Shown: positions 19,901 through 29,579 of the stretch, piece after piece | Numbering within the stretch: the first letter of the stretch is position 1 | How the letters are laid out: each line of letters begins with the position of its first letter | Assembly: GCF_001641265.1 (NCBI RefSeq) | Contig: NW_020167521.1 | Location: 62,001-126,000 of the forward strand | Reading direction: 5' to 3' | Length of the DNA: 64,000 bases | Source of the DNA: Pseudogymnoascus destructans | Lineage: Eukaryota > Ascomycota > Leotiomycetes > Thelebolales > Thelebolaceae | Translations under genes and position numbers: made by a program | The notes under the pieces: model-generated | The model's database searches: none | The model's input: only the letters and a program-made list of their open reading frames with translations | What the model was told of the DNA's origin: nothing

Positions 19901-21758
19901 CACTATTTACAGTGACCATTCAAACCTCTTGACCTTTACAACCACTAAACAGCTCAATAGACGACAAGCAAGGTGGTCTGAACAACTAGGAGGTTTTGAC
20001 TTTGTTATAAAACATGTCTCAGGGGCCAAGAATCAAAGAGCAGATCTCCTCTCAAGAAGACATGACTACCAAGATTCTGCTAAAACTAGCAATACAAAGG
20101 CTCTGCTAGACTCAGCAAAGCTTATAGCAGCATCTTTAAGCAACCCTAGTACTACAGAGGACTTAGGGGTAAACTTATCCCCTCAAGACCAAGTTGCCCC
20201 CATTACCTCTTCTCAGGAACCAGAGACCTTTAAAGACTATACACCCTCAGCAACACTTCTTAAAGCATTCAAAGATGCTTACAACCATGATCCCTTTGCG
20301 AAAAGAACTTTGGAATACCTCCAGAAGAAAGGTTCCTCTCTTGAGAAAGTTGGACTACAGAATTTCTCAAAAAATCAGCATGGACTTCTCTTATTCAAGA
20401 ACTATATCTATGTCCCAAGGGATAAACGATTACAGCTACACCTCCTACAGCAGTTCCATGATGCTCCAGCTGCAGGGCACTTTGGCTTTGCAAAAACTTA
20501 TGAACTTCTAACAAGAAAGTTCTACTGGCCTAGTCTAAGGACTACTCTTCAAGACTATATATCTTCTTGCACTACTTGCAACTTGAACAAACCTACACGG
20601 CAAAAGCCCTATGGCCTCTTGCAGCCTCTACCTATACCAGAACGCCCATGGGACTCCATATCCATTGACTTTATAGTCAAGTTGCCTCCTTCTATCCCAA
20701 AAGGGGGTGCTACCCCTTATGACTCTATCCTTGTGGTGGTAGAAAGGCTCACAAAAATGGCACACTTTGAGCCTTGCAATGAGACTATCACAGCTTCTGA
20801 ACTTGCGTGGCTATTCCTCAAGGTGGTCTTTAAATATCATGGAATTCCTGGACACTGGATCTCAGATAGGGGAGCAGTTTTCACTTCAAACTTTTTTAAG
20901 GAGTTCTCTAAACTCTTAAACATGGAACAACGCTTCTCTACAGCTTATCACCCTCAAACAGATGGCCAGACAGAGAGAGTCAACTCTGTACTTGAACAAT
21001 ATCTAAGAATTTATACAAACTATGCTCAAGACAACTGGGCAGATCTTCTCCATCTTGCAGAATTTGCTTACAACAACACGGTCTCTAACACCACAAAAGA
21101 GACACCTTTCTATGCAAACTATGGTTATCACCCTAGGTTTGAAGTGGCAGAACTGAATTGTCCTGAAAATTTCAAAAACCCTTCTGCTACTGAAAGAATC
21201 ATCTACCTTAAGGGCCTCCAGGACTATCTCAAGGTTCAAATACAGCGTGCACAAGACGAGCAGGCTCAGGCCTTTAACAGGGGGGTGGTTGCACCACAAT
21301 TCAAAGTTGGTGATCAAGTCTTTTTGTCTAGAAGACATATCACAACTACTAGACCTTCAGACAAACTTGATACTAAAAGACTTGGACCTTTTAAGATCAC
21401 AAGGACTATTGGCAAGAATGCTTTCGAGCTTGCATTACCACCTACTTGGACTATCCATAATGTCTTCCATGCATCTCTCTTGTCTAAGGCACAAGAAAGT
21501 TCCTTAAGACCACTTCAGTCTCCTCCACCTCCTGTTCTGATCTTGGATCAACCAGAATATGAAGTAGAGTCTATCCTTGACAAAAAGACACTTAGAGGTC
21601 AGGACTGCTTCCTCGTTAAGTGGAAAGGCTATCCTACAAGTGACAACACTTGGGAGCCTAAGAGAAATCTAAAAAATGCATCTAAGCTCATTCTAGAATT
21701 TCTTTCTAAGAAAGCCAACTGGCTAAAGGGCAAGCAGACAGCCAACAAACGTCCTTAA
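16965..21758 (+). CDS. Chromovirus Gag-Pol polyprotein with a substituted RT catalytic Asp
   Basis: One 1597-residue frame with no internal stop. Gag occupies about residues 1-320 and ends in the zinc knuckle CLYCGKGGHRIQEC. The protease is near residue 408 (IDSGATGNFIS). RT runs from about residue 640: LRLCVDYRGLN, then motif A, then VYLDDILIYS (Asp766/767). RNase H starts near ATLETDASDFAI. Integrase has an HHCC finger (SSCTTCNLNK end) and core acidic residues in SIDFIV, ISDRGAVF and TDGQTERVNS. A C-terminal chromodomain reads CFLVKWKGYPTSDNTWEP. Motif A reads FTKLYLRGAYN, where the family has Asp at the Tyr (residue 702, codon TAT at 19068-19070). That Asp binds catalytic metal, so this copy's RT should be inactive even though the frame is intact. 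Confidence 0.95.
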   Translation: MEDDQAPTTTAEQQMQQLFAFIQTIANKLENLENTFQANTSATQSSTQTHHTELPTAPLAISSTPGALPKVQTPDLYHGDRRKLKGFLMQLDIYFTLRPHQFTSDIQKIYFAASYLRGSAFNFFEPYLRRLSGNNQNTTTPLITSYDQFQEELTRTFGDINETATAERELQKLCQKTSAAQYTTEFRRITSHLTWNEEALVFTYYQGLKSSIKDELSKEERPTTLQTLIEKAVRLDDRLFGRRKEKNQDWHPTRNFNNYTSTPTAKDSAPEPMDLDASIKRSTANPAPQPTGYPQKLKRGKLTPQERKHRMDNNLCLYCGKGGHRIQECYSARGSADSKHIAASDTVTTAIPEKLEKSLAGTTSTETITSPLDNKDVSMVLSQSLTHLLIPIQLHFKQQVLSTRAMIDSGATGNFISQDLILTHQLPTIPKRTPELLRVIDGTPISSGSITCNTPVLKLEIPLGKSTFSDTISLDVIPMKYPVILGLPWLQRHDPTINWKHLSLGFSSNPELNTEKTLQASVTPIQVQDSNLSQIKDFDQTMDDISSLIWVKPFQPVLEIAATSDLEKSSQEVILPLAYQDYQHLFDKAKASILPKHQPYDHEIPLAEGSMPPYGPIYSLSELELKTLREYLDENLSSGFIRPSSSPAGAPILFVKKKDGSLRLCVDYRGLNAVTVKNRYALPLIPELIDRLSSARIFTKLYLRGAYNLIRIKEGDEWKTAFRTRYGHFEYQVMPFGLANAPASFQALMNDILRPYLDIFVVVYLDDILIYSLDTQEHVLHVRQVLEKLSQAQLFCKLEKCLFHMSQVDFLGHRISTEGIQMDPEKTKAVQTWPIPSSIKEVQSFLGFANYYRRFIPRYTSLALPLTQLLHKDTLYHWDKTQQDAFDALKGEFKEGKMLLHFNPLKPATLETDASDFAISGILYQAPKDKQEELQPVAFYSRKLSAAEQNYPITDKELLAIVCSLKHWRCYLEGANYPITIYSDHSNLLTFTTTKQLNRRQARWSEQLGGFDFVIKHVSGAKNQRADLLSRRHDYQDSAKTSNTKALLDSAKLIAASLSNPSTTEDLGVNLSPQDQVAPITSSQEPETFKDYTPSATLLKAFKDAYNHDPFAKRTLEYLQKKGSSLEKVGLQNFSKNQHGLLLFKNYIYVPRDKRLQLHLLQQFHDAPAAGHFGFAKTYELLTRKFYWPSLRTTLQDYISSCTTCNLNKPTRQKPYGLLQPLPIPERPWDSISIDFIVKLPPSIPKGGATPYDSILVVVERLTKMAHFEPCNETITASELAWLFLKVVFKYHGIPGHWISDRGAVFTSNFFKEFSKLLNMEQRFSTAYHPQTDGQTERVNSVLEQYLRIYTNYAQDNWADLLHLAEFAYNNTVSNTTKETPFYANYGYHPRFEVAELNCPENFKNPSATERIIYLKGLQDYLKVQIQRAQDEQAQAFNRGVVAPQFKVGDQVFLSRRHITTTRPSDKLDTKRLGPFKITRTIGKNAFELALPPTWTIHNVFHASLLSKAQESSLRPLQSPPPPVLILDQPEYEVESILDKKTLRGQDCFLVKWKGYPTSDNTWEPKRNLKNASKLILEFLSKKANWLKGKQTANKRP

Positions 21759-21769
21759 AAGGGGGATCA
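21757..21769 (+). promoter_or_regulatory. Gypsy polypurine tract
   Basis: AAAAGGGGGATCA lies directly before the 3' LTR and right at the end of the gag-pol frame, the usual position of the plus-strand primer. Confidence 0.75.
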
Positions 21770-22705
21770 TGTCATACTGACATTCGTTGCACTCAGTTTG
21801 CTATCAAACTCAAGAGCAAACTTAGAAATCTCCTCCTCAAACCTACAAGTCACCATACATATCTTGGCTTATCACACCAACAACAGAAGCAATACTACTC
21901 AACGATTGCTGCAAACTCTTCTACTACATCTGTTTATGCTACATACATCACGGCATATCATTTGGACACTCATTGAACAAGTTATTAAGAAAATCTCCTC
22001 CTTAAGGGGGTGGGCCAATACTACCACATGGCATATCTCTACCAACTAGAGGCCTAGGAACATGAACGATAGCTCTAGAAGCTTCTACAACCCTCTATGA
22101 TTCATTACACGTCATCGCTCCTTAGTTACCCACAAGATTGGTTAAGTTATGACATAATTTGTCTATAGGTACTCTGACCTTGGACCTCCTTTTCACTTCC
22201 TATAGGCTAGGAACCCAAGAGATGGTTCTATGGGATTCTCTTACGTTCACTACATGATTAGCAAGCTAGTTGTGGGTCGCACTTGATTTCTAATACATTT
22301 ACCAAGCCTGGTTAGTCATGGAAAGTCATGGAAAATGAGAGAACTACACTCCTTTGGCATAAATAGGATTGCCCTTTCCTTAAGAAAGGGCAAGCAGGCA
22401 ATACAGTAAATCGACTAGCACATACTTCTACGTCTTTTCCAAGCTTCCAAGCATTGATCTTGTTATTCTCTGTTTTTGAAAAGTCAGTGAGGTGCTAACC
22501 TCTGACTTACCCCTGAGTTCTCAGACTCAACATTTGTTGCAACTTGTCTAAACCACTTCACCACATCATACACCTGATTGCTGCGTTGTGGAATAGTCTA
22601 AGCTACAACCCTTTGGCTCTGTTTCCTAAGACAGTGTGTTGTCTTAGTAAATTCATCCCTTCCTTGGGTGGCTAGATTCTCATATCTGGTGCACCCACCA
22701 TTACA
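21770..22705 (+). repeat. 3' LTR of the gypsy element
   Basis: 936 bp, same length and apparently same sequence as 15977-16912, followed by target duplication CTTCC. Confidence 0.94.
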
Positions 22706-22710
22706 CTTCC

Positions 22711-23859
22711 TCAATTCTGATACGGACACAGAAATCTTCATGGATGTTCCACCAGACTGGGAAGTCAATGGCAGCATACTGGAAAATGCGCCAAATTGGA
22801 TGTGCCATCTACAGAAAGCACTTTACGGATTGAAGCAAGCACCTCGACTTTGGCAAAGAGAGCTTGCAAAGGCACTTCATGGACTTGGATTCACTGCATG
22901 CGCAAGCGATTACAGCGTTTATTGCAATCAGAAGACAGGAATCCTCATCGTCACATATGTGGATGATATGCTGATCATTAGCAAACAAATCACAACAATC
23001 CAAGGGCTGAAGAAGGAGCTGATGCGAAAATTCGAAATTGAAGACCTTGGGCCAGCAGCATACTTTGTAGGGGTGAGGATCACACGCAACAGAGAGGCAG
23101 GAACAATTTCCCTCTGTCAAGATGCATACATCACAAAGATTCTGCACCGCTATGGCATGGAGAATTGCAAGGCAGTGGACACACCTGTGGCTACAGGAGC
23201 TGCAGAAGTCATGATCCCATTTAAAGACTCGACCAGATATCTCATATGGAGTCTCTGTTCTGTCCAGATTCCTCACTAATCCTTCGCCAGCTCACATGAA
23301 AGCAGCAGATCGAATCCTTCACTACTTACAAGGCACAAAGATGCTTGGAATCGAATATGGCATGCAAGGCGATACGCAGCTCCATGGATACTGTGACTCA
23401 GACTATGCAAGCGATAAAGCAAACCGTAAATCGGTCCTTGGAAATGCCTTCTTCTTCGCCGGAGGTGTGATTTCACACACTTCAAAGCGACAACAGACCG
23501 TGGCACAATCGACCACAGAAGCAGAGTACTACGCACTCGCAAAGGCGGTGTCAGAAGCACTATGGCTACAACAGATCATGAAGCAGATGATGTACACAGG
23601 AAATGACATTCAAGCTACGAAGATCTATGGAGACAACCAAGGCTCATTGAGCTTGGCCGAAAACCCCAAATTCCACCAGAGAACCAAGCATATCGATGTC
23701 AAGCACCACTTCATTCGGGAGCACATTGAAAATGGGTCAATTGACCTCTGGTATGTGGAAACAGCCAACATGGTAGCAGATGGATTGACCAAGCCGCTAC
23801 CCGCCACACAACATGAGAAGTTCATACAGCAGCTTCAGATGAAGGTGATCACGGCCTAG
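22711..23859 (+). pseudogene. Copia pol, 3' part (rest of RT, RNase H), broken
   Basis: The RT resumes with NSDTDTEIFMDVPP, contains ALYGLKQAPRLW and the catalytic YVDDMLIIS, and loses frame near 23215-23240. There, AEVMIPFKD runs into a shifted RPDISYGVSVLSRFL. The KYQSLIG-type segment that normally lies between is missing, so there is a deletion plus a frame change. The RNase H domain follows in the second frame (LHGYCDSDYASD, TEAEYYAL, KHIDVKHHFIREH) and ends at 23859. A polypurine tract AAAGGGG precedes the 3' LTR. Confidence 0.88.
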
Positions 23860-23898
23860 GAAATGGGAATGGCCTCAATTCAGTCATGCAAAGGGGTG

Positions 23899-24103
23899 TG
23901 TTGAAGGAGGAGGTTGCTCAGACTGATTGGTTAGGCGTGTGGCTCGCCAACCGAATCGGGTTGCGGACCACCCACAAATAGTTCCGTAGATAGCTTCACT
24001 CAGAACAACAACAATACAAAAAACATATATTCAAGTGAACTGTTGTTCAACTCAACGTGATAACTATGCCGCTGCAGATACAGATACACCACTGATCTCA
24101 ACA
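23899..24103 (+). repeat. 3' LTR of the copia element
   Basis: 205 bp, apparently identical to 12884-13088. Target duplication GTATC follows at 24104-24108. Confidence 0.93.
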
Positions 24104-24133
24104 GTATCTCTCTCCCACCACCCTCCCTCCCCC

Positions 24134-24493
24134 TCACCCCCCAAAAGCAAAACACCCCCCCAAACTAACTGTAAAAAACATCAACAGCAAACAAGCAACT
24201 CCCGTCCACCACCCCTCCACCCTGGCCCTAACCCCTCTCTTCCTCACCACCCCCCCCATCCCCGCCTCCAGATCCCTAGAATCCCCCAGCGGAACCGATT
24301 TCAGGTCCGCGTCTGCGGCGACCGCGGCCGCGGCGGCGAAGGAGGTTACGTTGTGGAGGTGTGTGTTGGATGGGTGGGATGGGCTGGTGGTTGTGGTTGT
24401 GGTGGTGGTCGGGATGGCGAGGGGGAGGGAGGTGGTGGTGTTGGGGCGGAAGGCGGGGTTCCAGACTGCGTGGGGGTGGAGGGGGGTGGACAT
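24134..24493 (-). CDS. Possible small single-pass membrane protein
   Basis: A 119-codon frame starts at ATG 24493. The N-terminal half is Thr/Ala/Ser-rich and low in complexity. The C-terminal end has a 20-residue hydrophobic stretch, GVACLLLMFFTVSLGGCFAF, preceded by Arg residues (KRGVRARVEGWW), as in a tail-anchored protein. The stop lies only 26 bases from the copia target site, so the insertion may have removed or separated its 3' region. The extreme base skew of this region makes long chance frames likely, so the call is weak. Confidence 0.33.
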   Translation of the reverse strand: MSTPLHPHAVWNPAFRPNTTTSLPLAIPTTTTTTTTSPSHPSNTHLHNVTSFAAAAAVAADADLKSVPLGDSRDLEAGMGGVVRKRGVRARVEGWWTGVACLLLMFFTVSLGGCFAFGG

Positions 24494-24962
24494 TGTGTGA
24501 GAGGATTGACTGTGGTTTTGGATGTTGGCGGTGGTGTTGGTTCTTTGAGGGGATTTTGGGGGGTTTAGGGGGATTGGGAGGTGGCGTGATGTTGGGGGTG
24601 AGGGGTGGTGATGGCGTCGGTTTTACGTAGTTATGGTGACGCGAGTGGGATGGACCCTTTGAAGTGGCTTTCTATATCCTGTTTAGACTAGTGACCCTGT
24701 TAAATGTTAATCTGCTGCCTGTTTTGTTTGTTGTCTCTTGCAAAATGCAACGAGTATCAATTCTCAAAATGAGAGATGGCGAGATTCTTGAGTGGAACGA
24801 TTTGTGCTGCTAAGGGGCATACCATCAGGACATCCCTACGGCAGCGTTGTAAATTCGCACAGAGTAGACATAAACTGCGGGATTCGGCGGACGATCCACG
24901 CCCCATTGATGCAATTAATTATCTCCAACCATAATGGTACACTATCCCAACACCCCACCCCA
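24494..24962. other. G-rich intergenic region
   Basis: No gene is seen apart from the promoter of the small frame to the left and the 3' flank of SF3B2. The plus strand at 24310-24630 is strongly G-rich with many GGG and GGGG runs. Confidence 0.45.
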
Positions 24963-26738
24963 TTACCTCGCGCTCCTCCTCTCTTCATCCCTCTTCTGCC
25001 TCTTCCGACTCTCCTTCTCAATCATCTCGCTCAAATCCTCCTCAGTCCCCCACTTCCCACTCCCCTGCACACCCGCGACATCCTGCTCGCGCCTCGCGCT
25101 CTCATATCTCCTGCGCAGCTCCTCCGGCCCCGCCTCCAGCGCCTCAGGATCAATAGCCATCTCCACATCTCCCGGCTTCTTGCGCTTGCGCTGGTCCTCC
25201 TCGCCGAGCACGGGGACGTTAGGTGGTGGGCGATTGATCGAGGAGACGTCGTAGGCACGCTCGCCGCCGAAGAATCCCTCGGCGCGGATGGCGCGCTCGG
25301 GGATGACGGTGTATGCGGTGCGCGGGCCGGTGTACTCCTCGGTCTCGGTGCCCTTGCGGGATTTGCGTAGGTCGAAGGCGCCGCCTGCGTCGATCTCGCT
25401 GGGGTACTCGGAGGGGACGGCGGAGGCCATGCCGCCGGGGGTTTCGAGGCCGGTGGTGTCTTCTTCCTCCCCCTCCTCTTCTTCTTCCTCGGACTCTTCC
25501 TCTTCCTCCTCTTCTTCTGGTGCTTGCAGTTCGCCCCAGAGTGTGCGCTCGATGGGTTCACCGGCTTGGTTGTTGACTTGCGGTTGGAGCACGCCGAAGA
25601 TGTCGCCGCCGTATAGAGGGCGGTTGAACTCGTCGACGGGAGGCTTGCCGTATCCACCGGGATGGAAGCCCCAGGCTCCACCTGGTGGAGGAGGTGCGTT
25701 CAGGCCGGGAATTTTTAGGGACGGGTAGGATGGTGGAGGACCGAAACGCTGTTGGTTGATGAGCCATGGCGGTGGTGCACCTGGTGGAATATTGAGTGCC
25801 TCTTTCAGCTCCTCCGATAACTCTCCAGGGCGCAGATGCCTGAGGTTCGTCTCGTACTCTTTGCCCTCGTAGTATACCTCGCCGTACCGTGTCAGTTCCG
25901 GCTTCGTCTGGTGGCGGAAGAACGCCTCGTATAGTTTTTGATAGTCGATGTCGAGCTTGCCCATTTTCGGCTGGACGCGCTCGCGCTGCTTCGACTTGAG
26001 AGAGGCGTCGGCTGCCTTCTCGAGAACGGCGTCGCGCATCTCGGCAATGCCCGTCTCTTGGATGAATTTGGGGAGGGCGAACGGTGGCTTCTCAACACCA
26101 CGCTTCGAGGAGAGGTATTCGCGCTTCAGCGACCAATGTGTGGGAACTGGGACAACGTTGCGGTAGGATTTGATGTGGACGAGTAGTCGAGGGTCGGGGG
26201 CTGAGGTGTCTGTCCAGTCGACCAGTTCTGGCTTGTTGACAAGCGCTTTTAGCTCTGCGACGGACAGCTTGTTTTGCGCCTTGCGCGCCCTCTTCGATAT
26301 CTTCGGCTCAACCTCTTCCTCCTCGTCTGGGATCTCCTCGTCATCAGAGTAGTAGATCTCGCCCTTGTCTCCATTGGCCTTCTCGTCGGCGTCCTCTCCC
26401 TCCTTGTTCACCTGGAAGCGGTCGATGATGGCCTTGAACATCTCATAATTCGGGTCATCTTCGGAGATGTCGAGTGCTGAGATTTCAATCTGTGAGATGT
26501 CTTCGTCGTCTGCCTTGACTGGTGTTGGTTGTTCGTCCGTCTTCAGTGGTGGCGCGGGAGATGCCTCTGGTTCTGGTGTTGGCTCGACCTTGACTGCTGT
26601 GTCCTTGGCTGTGTCAGCTGTAGTCGTCAATGCGGACGTACTGCCAATGCTCACCTCTGCCTTCTTCTGCTCCTTCTTCTTCGCCCTCCTCATCTGGTTC
26701 TTGGTCATCTTCGGCGCCATCTTGGACGCTGAGGGCAT
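24963..26738 (-). CDS. CUS1: Splicing factor SF3B subunit 2 (CUS1)
   Basis: This U2 snRNP protein (SF3B2/SAP145) helps anchor U2 at the branch point. It is a single exon of 591 residues. I chose ATG 26738 (MPSASKMAPKMTKNQ); the open frame extends 38 codons upstream without another ATG. After an acidic N-terminal third comes the DUF382 domain (LKALVNKPELVDWTD, YLSSKRGVEKPPFALP, FRHQTKPELTRYGEVYYEG). Next is the PSP proline-rich domain (LRPGELSEELKEALNIPPGAPPPW). A glycine/proline segment leads to GGDIFGVLQPQ, and an acidic Glu/Ser stretch and a charged tail follow. All landmarks of the family are present in order. Confidence 0.95.
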   Translation of the reverse strand: MPSASKMAPKMTKNQMRRAKKKEQKKAEVSIGSTSALTTTADTAKDTAVKVEPTPEPEASPAPPLKTDEQPTPVKADDEDISQIEISALDISEDDPNYEMFKAIIDRFQVNKEGEDADEKANGDKGEIYYSDDEEIPDEEEEVEPKISKRARKAQNKLSVAELKALVNKPELVDWTDTSAPDPRLLVHIKSYRNVVPVPTHWSLKREYLSSKRGVEKPPFALPKFIQETGIAEMRDAVLEKAADASLKSKQRERVQPKMGKLDIDYQKLYEAFFRHQTKPELTRYGEVYYEGKEYETNLRHLRPGELSEELKEALNIPPGAPPPWLINQQRFGPPPSYPSLKIPGLNAPPPPGGAWGFHPGGYGKPPVDEFNRPLYGGDIFGVLQPQVNNQAGEPIERTLWGELQAPEEEEEEEESEEEEEEGEEEDTTGLETPGGMASAVPSEYPSEIDAGGAFDLRKSRKGTETEEYTGPRTAYTVIPERAIRAEGFFGGERAYDVSSINRPPPNVPVLGEEDQRKRKKPGDVEMAIDPEALEAGPEELRRRYESARREQDVAGVQGSGKWGTEEDLSEMIEKESRKRQKRDEERRSAR

Positions 26739-27459
26739 CGCGCCCGGGGGTGCCGTGTGAGGGATACTGGTGCGCTTTTTGTGCACTATGCTGTCTGCAC
26801 TATGCTGTCTGCTGTATGCTGCTGTATCCTTCAATGCCCTGCTAGGAAACAATGTGTTGATATACAGGCGTGTGGTGGTGCAGTAGATGCTATTCTGTTG
26901 GGTATATAGCTGTCTTTCTCGATATTTGACAATTCGATATTCACGCGGCTGTCTCGACGCCAGTCCCTAACCAGCCTAGCGCCTATAATCAACTTAGTTC
27001 GTTCTAGCGTGCCAAGTCAAACATTCCATCATTTAAGCGCTAAGCGCTAAGCCATCCGCCAAGCCATTCGCCAAGCAATTTGATTAAATGTCTACTTGGG
27101 TGCATGTACTTCGCTGGTTGTACTCCGTACTTCTTGTACTTCTTGTACTTCTCGTCCCTCGTACTCATCCGGAACTCGGACTCTGAATGGTCCGTGGTCG
27201 TATAACTCCAGCTAACTGGATATTTGTCCCGCCGTTTGCGTGGATATCCCGATATATTGACAATTCTTCAGCTTCTTCACCTCTCACAACGTCTACACAC
27301 GTCTACAACCCCCCGTTATCTTCTTCAGTTAACACTCACTGTCGCTGCCAATAATAACAGCTCTCGAAGAATGAACCACTGACGATAATGCCATCCTAAG
27401 CTTTCTCCAACCCTCCCAGCTTTCTCAGCTCGCTTCAATCCCCCCCCTTGACTGTCGCA
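26739..27459. other. Divergent promoter region of CUS1 and the SLY41-like gene
   Basis: No gene is seen. Two short reiterations are visible: AAGCGCTAAGCGCTAAGCC with CGCCAAGC words at about 27033-27077, and TGTACTTCTTGTACTTC at about 27125-27145. Pyrimidine-rich DNA before 27460 is typical of a fungal core promoter. Confidence 0.5.
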
Positions 27460-29187
27460 ATGCCGCACTCGACATCCCCTCCACTACAATTACGGCGAGA
27501 GAGGTCCTTGAGCCACGCCATCGCACCCAAACCTGTTGCTGAGGTGCGTATATCGATGGAGAAGTTTCCCGACATGGACCCTTCGTTTCTCGGGGGACAG
27601 GATGACCAAATCCCTGAGCCGCCGAGAGCGAATGGGACACTCAATGGGGTAACACCATCGCCCTTCGAAAGGTGGCAGACACGCAGAGAACCCATACCGC
27701 CGAGCTGGACTGGCAAGGCGGCATATCATCCCACGGGGAGAGTACACGGCAGACAGAAGAGCTTGACAGACGCCTTCAGAACTATCCGCTCGAGGAAGGG
27801 CAGCGTTACTGCAAATGCCCACGAGATTGCGGGCGCTCTGAAGGCGCCCGTGTCACCAAAGCTCATTGTAGGCCTCCAATTGCTATCCCCAGACCTTGCT
27901 GTACGCTGATAATCGTAGACACTCTGCATAGTTTGGTACTTCTCCTCTGCCCTGACGAACACCTCCTCAAAGACCATCTTGATGGCCTTCCCGAAACCCG
28001 CGACCCTCACACTAATACAATTCGGTTTCGTCTCGTCGTATTGCCTCCTTTTCTCGGCGCTGGCCGACAGCTTCCCCGCCATGAAGAATACCATCCCCGC
28101 TCTCAGGTTTGGCATCAGACCACCGACTCGCGACGTCATCGTCACCACATTGCCGCTCGCACTCTTCCAAATCGGCGGACATCTCCTCTCCTCCTCCGCT
28201 ACACAACGAATCCCCGTCTCGCTCGTACATACCATTAAGGGCCTCTCACCCCTATTTACCGTGTTTGCATACCGTATCGTCTTCGATATCCGATACCCCC
28301 TTACCACATACCTCTCTCTCATCCCGCTCACCCTGGGTGTGATGCTCGCCTGCTCTGCCTCCTTTAAGGGCAACTTCATCGGCATACTCTACGCTTTCTT
28401 AGCGGCTATAATATTTGTCACGCAGAACATATTTTCGAAACGCCTCTTCAACGAGGCCGCCAAGGCCGAAGCAGACGGCCAGCACCAGCAGTCGCGGCGG
28501 CTGGATAAACTAAATCTACTATGCTACTCGTCAGGGCTAGCCTTTCTCCTTACAGCGCCGCTATGGCTGTTCTCGGAGGGATTCTCTCTCATCTCTGACT
28601 TCCTGCACGACGGAGCGCTCGACCTGGAAAACACCTCGTCGCCTGCCGCTTTAGACCACGGCCGTCTCACACTAGAGTTCATCTTCAACGGCACCTTTCA
28701 CTTTGGGCAGAACATCATCGCCTTCGTCCTACTATCTATGGTCTCACCAGTGACCTACTCCGTAGCCTCGCTAATCAAGCGTGTCTTCGTCGTTGTCATC
28801 GCCATTATCTGGTTCCAAAACGCCACAACCCCCATCCAAGGCTTTGGCATCGCCCTCACATTCTTTGGGCTATACCTGTACGACCGCACCGGACACAGCA
28901 ACAAAGCTGACCGCAAAGCGCGACTGCTGGATATCAAGGAGGAGGCGCTACTGCCGATCCGTGAGCTGAGCGGGGATGTCGAGGCCGCTGCATCGGTGGA
29001 GCCGCAGTCGGTGTCGAGCGCGAGTAATCCGTATGTGAACGGGTATAAAGTCACGCTGGAAGGAAACCGGTTGCGCAGCGATAGCGAGAGCGTGAGAGGG
29101 GGGCCTGGGGGAGCGGGGCCGCCATGGGTTCCGCCTGTAACGAGGCCAGAGGAGCGGTGGCCGAGGCAGGATGTGAAGGCCTTGTGA
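27460..29187 (+). CDS. SLY41-like triose-phosphate transporter family membrane protein
   Basis: Exons 27460-27867 and 27919-29187 join through a 51-nt intron (GTAGGC...CGTAG) and give 558 residues. The first ATG is at 27460; the frame upstream has only TTG. After a 140-residue cytosolic N-terminus, about ten hydrophobic helices follow, starting at IVWYFSSALTNTSSKTIL, with family landmarks VSLVHTIKGLSPLFTVFAYR, FVTQNIFSKRLF and PVTYSVASLIKRVFVVV. Members exchange phosphorylated sugars or related metabolites; yeast Sly41 sits in ER/Golgi membranes and suppresses loss of Ypt1. The substrate here cannot be told from the sequence. The Gly/Pro/Arg-rich C-terminus is cytosolic-like. Confidence 0.9.
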
Positions 29188-29481
29188 GGGTGGGCATGGA
29201 TTATGGTTATATGATGAGCATGGGAGGGGTTTATAGATGGCGTTCTTTGGATCTGGATCTGGGTGTGCTGCACTGTACACTGTACGTACATAGAGAGTAT
29301 GAGTGGAGCAGGAGCAGGAGCAGGAGTAGGGTAGGGGGGGGATGGACGAGGACTGCCTGTCTGTCTGTGTATAGATTGATGTAATACCTCAGTTTGATAG
29401 ACTGGCGTGCGGGGGCTAGTGTATGTGTGACTCCAATTCCTGTGCACGGTTTATATATTGTTTATTATAGATATACATGTA

Positions 29482-29527
29482 ACGTACATGTATAGCGAAA
29501 GCGCCAAACAAGCGAAAGCGCCAAAAT
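29482..29527 (+). repeat. Left terminal inverted repeat of the first pogo-like element
   Basis: 46 bp, exact inverted match to 32237-32282, with an internal 15-bp direct repeat AGCGAAAGCGCCAAA. Confidence 0.9.
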
Positions 29528-29579
29528 GATGCGGTGACCAAACCCCCCAACTAAATGTTAAATTCCTCAACAACAAAAC

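Larger units (their letters stand above)
15977..22705 (+). mobile_element. Ty3/gypsy chromovirus inserted in the copia RT
   Basis: 936-bp LTRs, starting TGTCATACTG and ending CACCATTACA, flank one 1597-codon gag-pol frame. The 5-bp duplication CTTCC lies at 15972-15976 and 22706-22710. Removing the element and one copy of CTTCC rejoins the copia RT frame. The chromodomain at the end of pol places it among chromoviruses. LTRs look identical, so it is a young insertion and must be younger than the copia insertion that houses it. Confidence 0.95.
12884..24103 (+). mobile_element. Ty1/copia LTR retrotransposon, defective, with a nested gypsy element
   Basis: Two 205-bp direct repeats, starting TGTTGAAGG and ending TCTCAACA, flank the unit. 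The 5-bp duplication GTATC lies outside at 12879-12883 and 24104-24108. Gene order gag-protease-integrase-RT-RNase H is that of Ty1/copia. The body, without the 6.7-kb gypsy insertion, is about 4.5 kb and carries a gag frameshift, a deletion between integrase and RT and another between RT and RNase H, so it cannot be autonomous. By eye the two LTRs are identical, so the insertion is recent. Confidence 0.93.
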
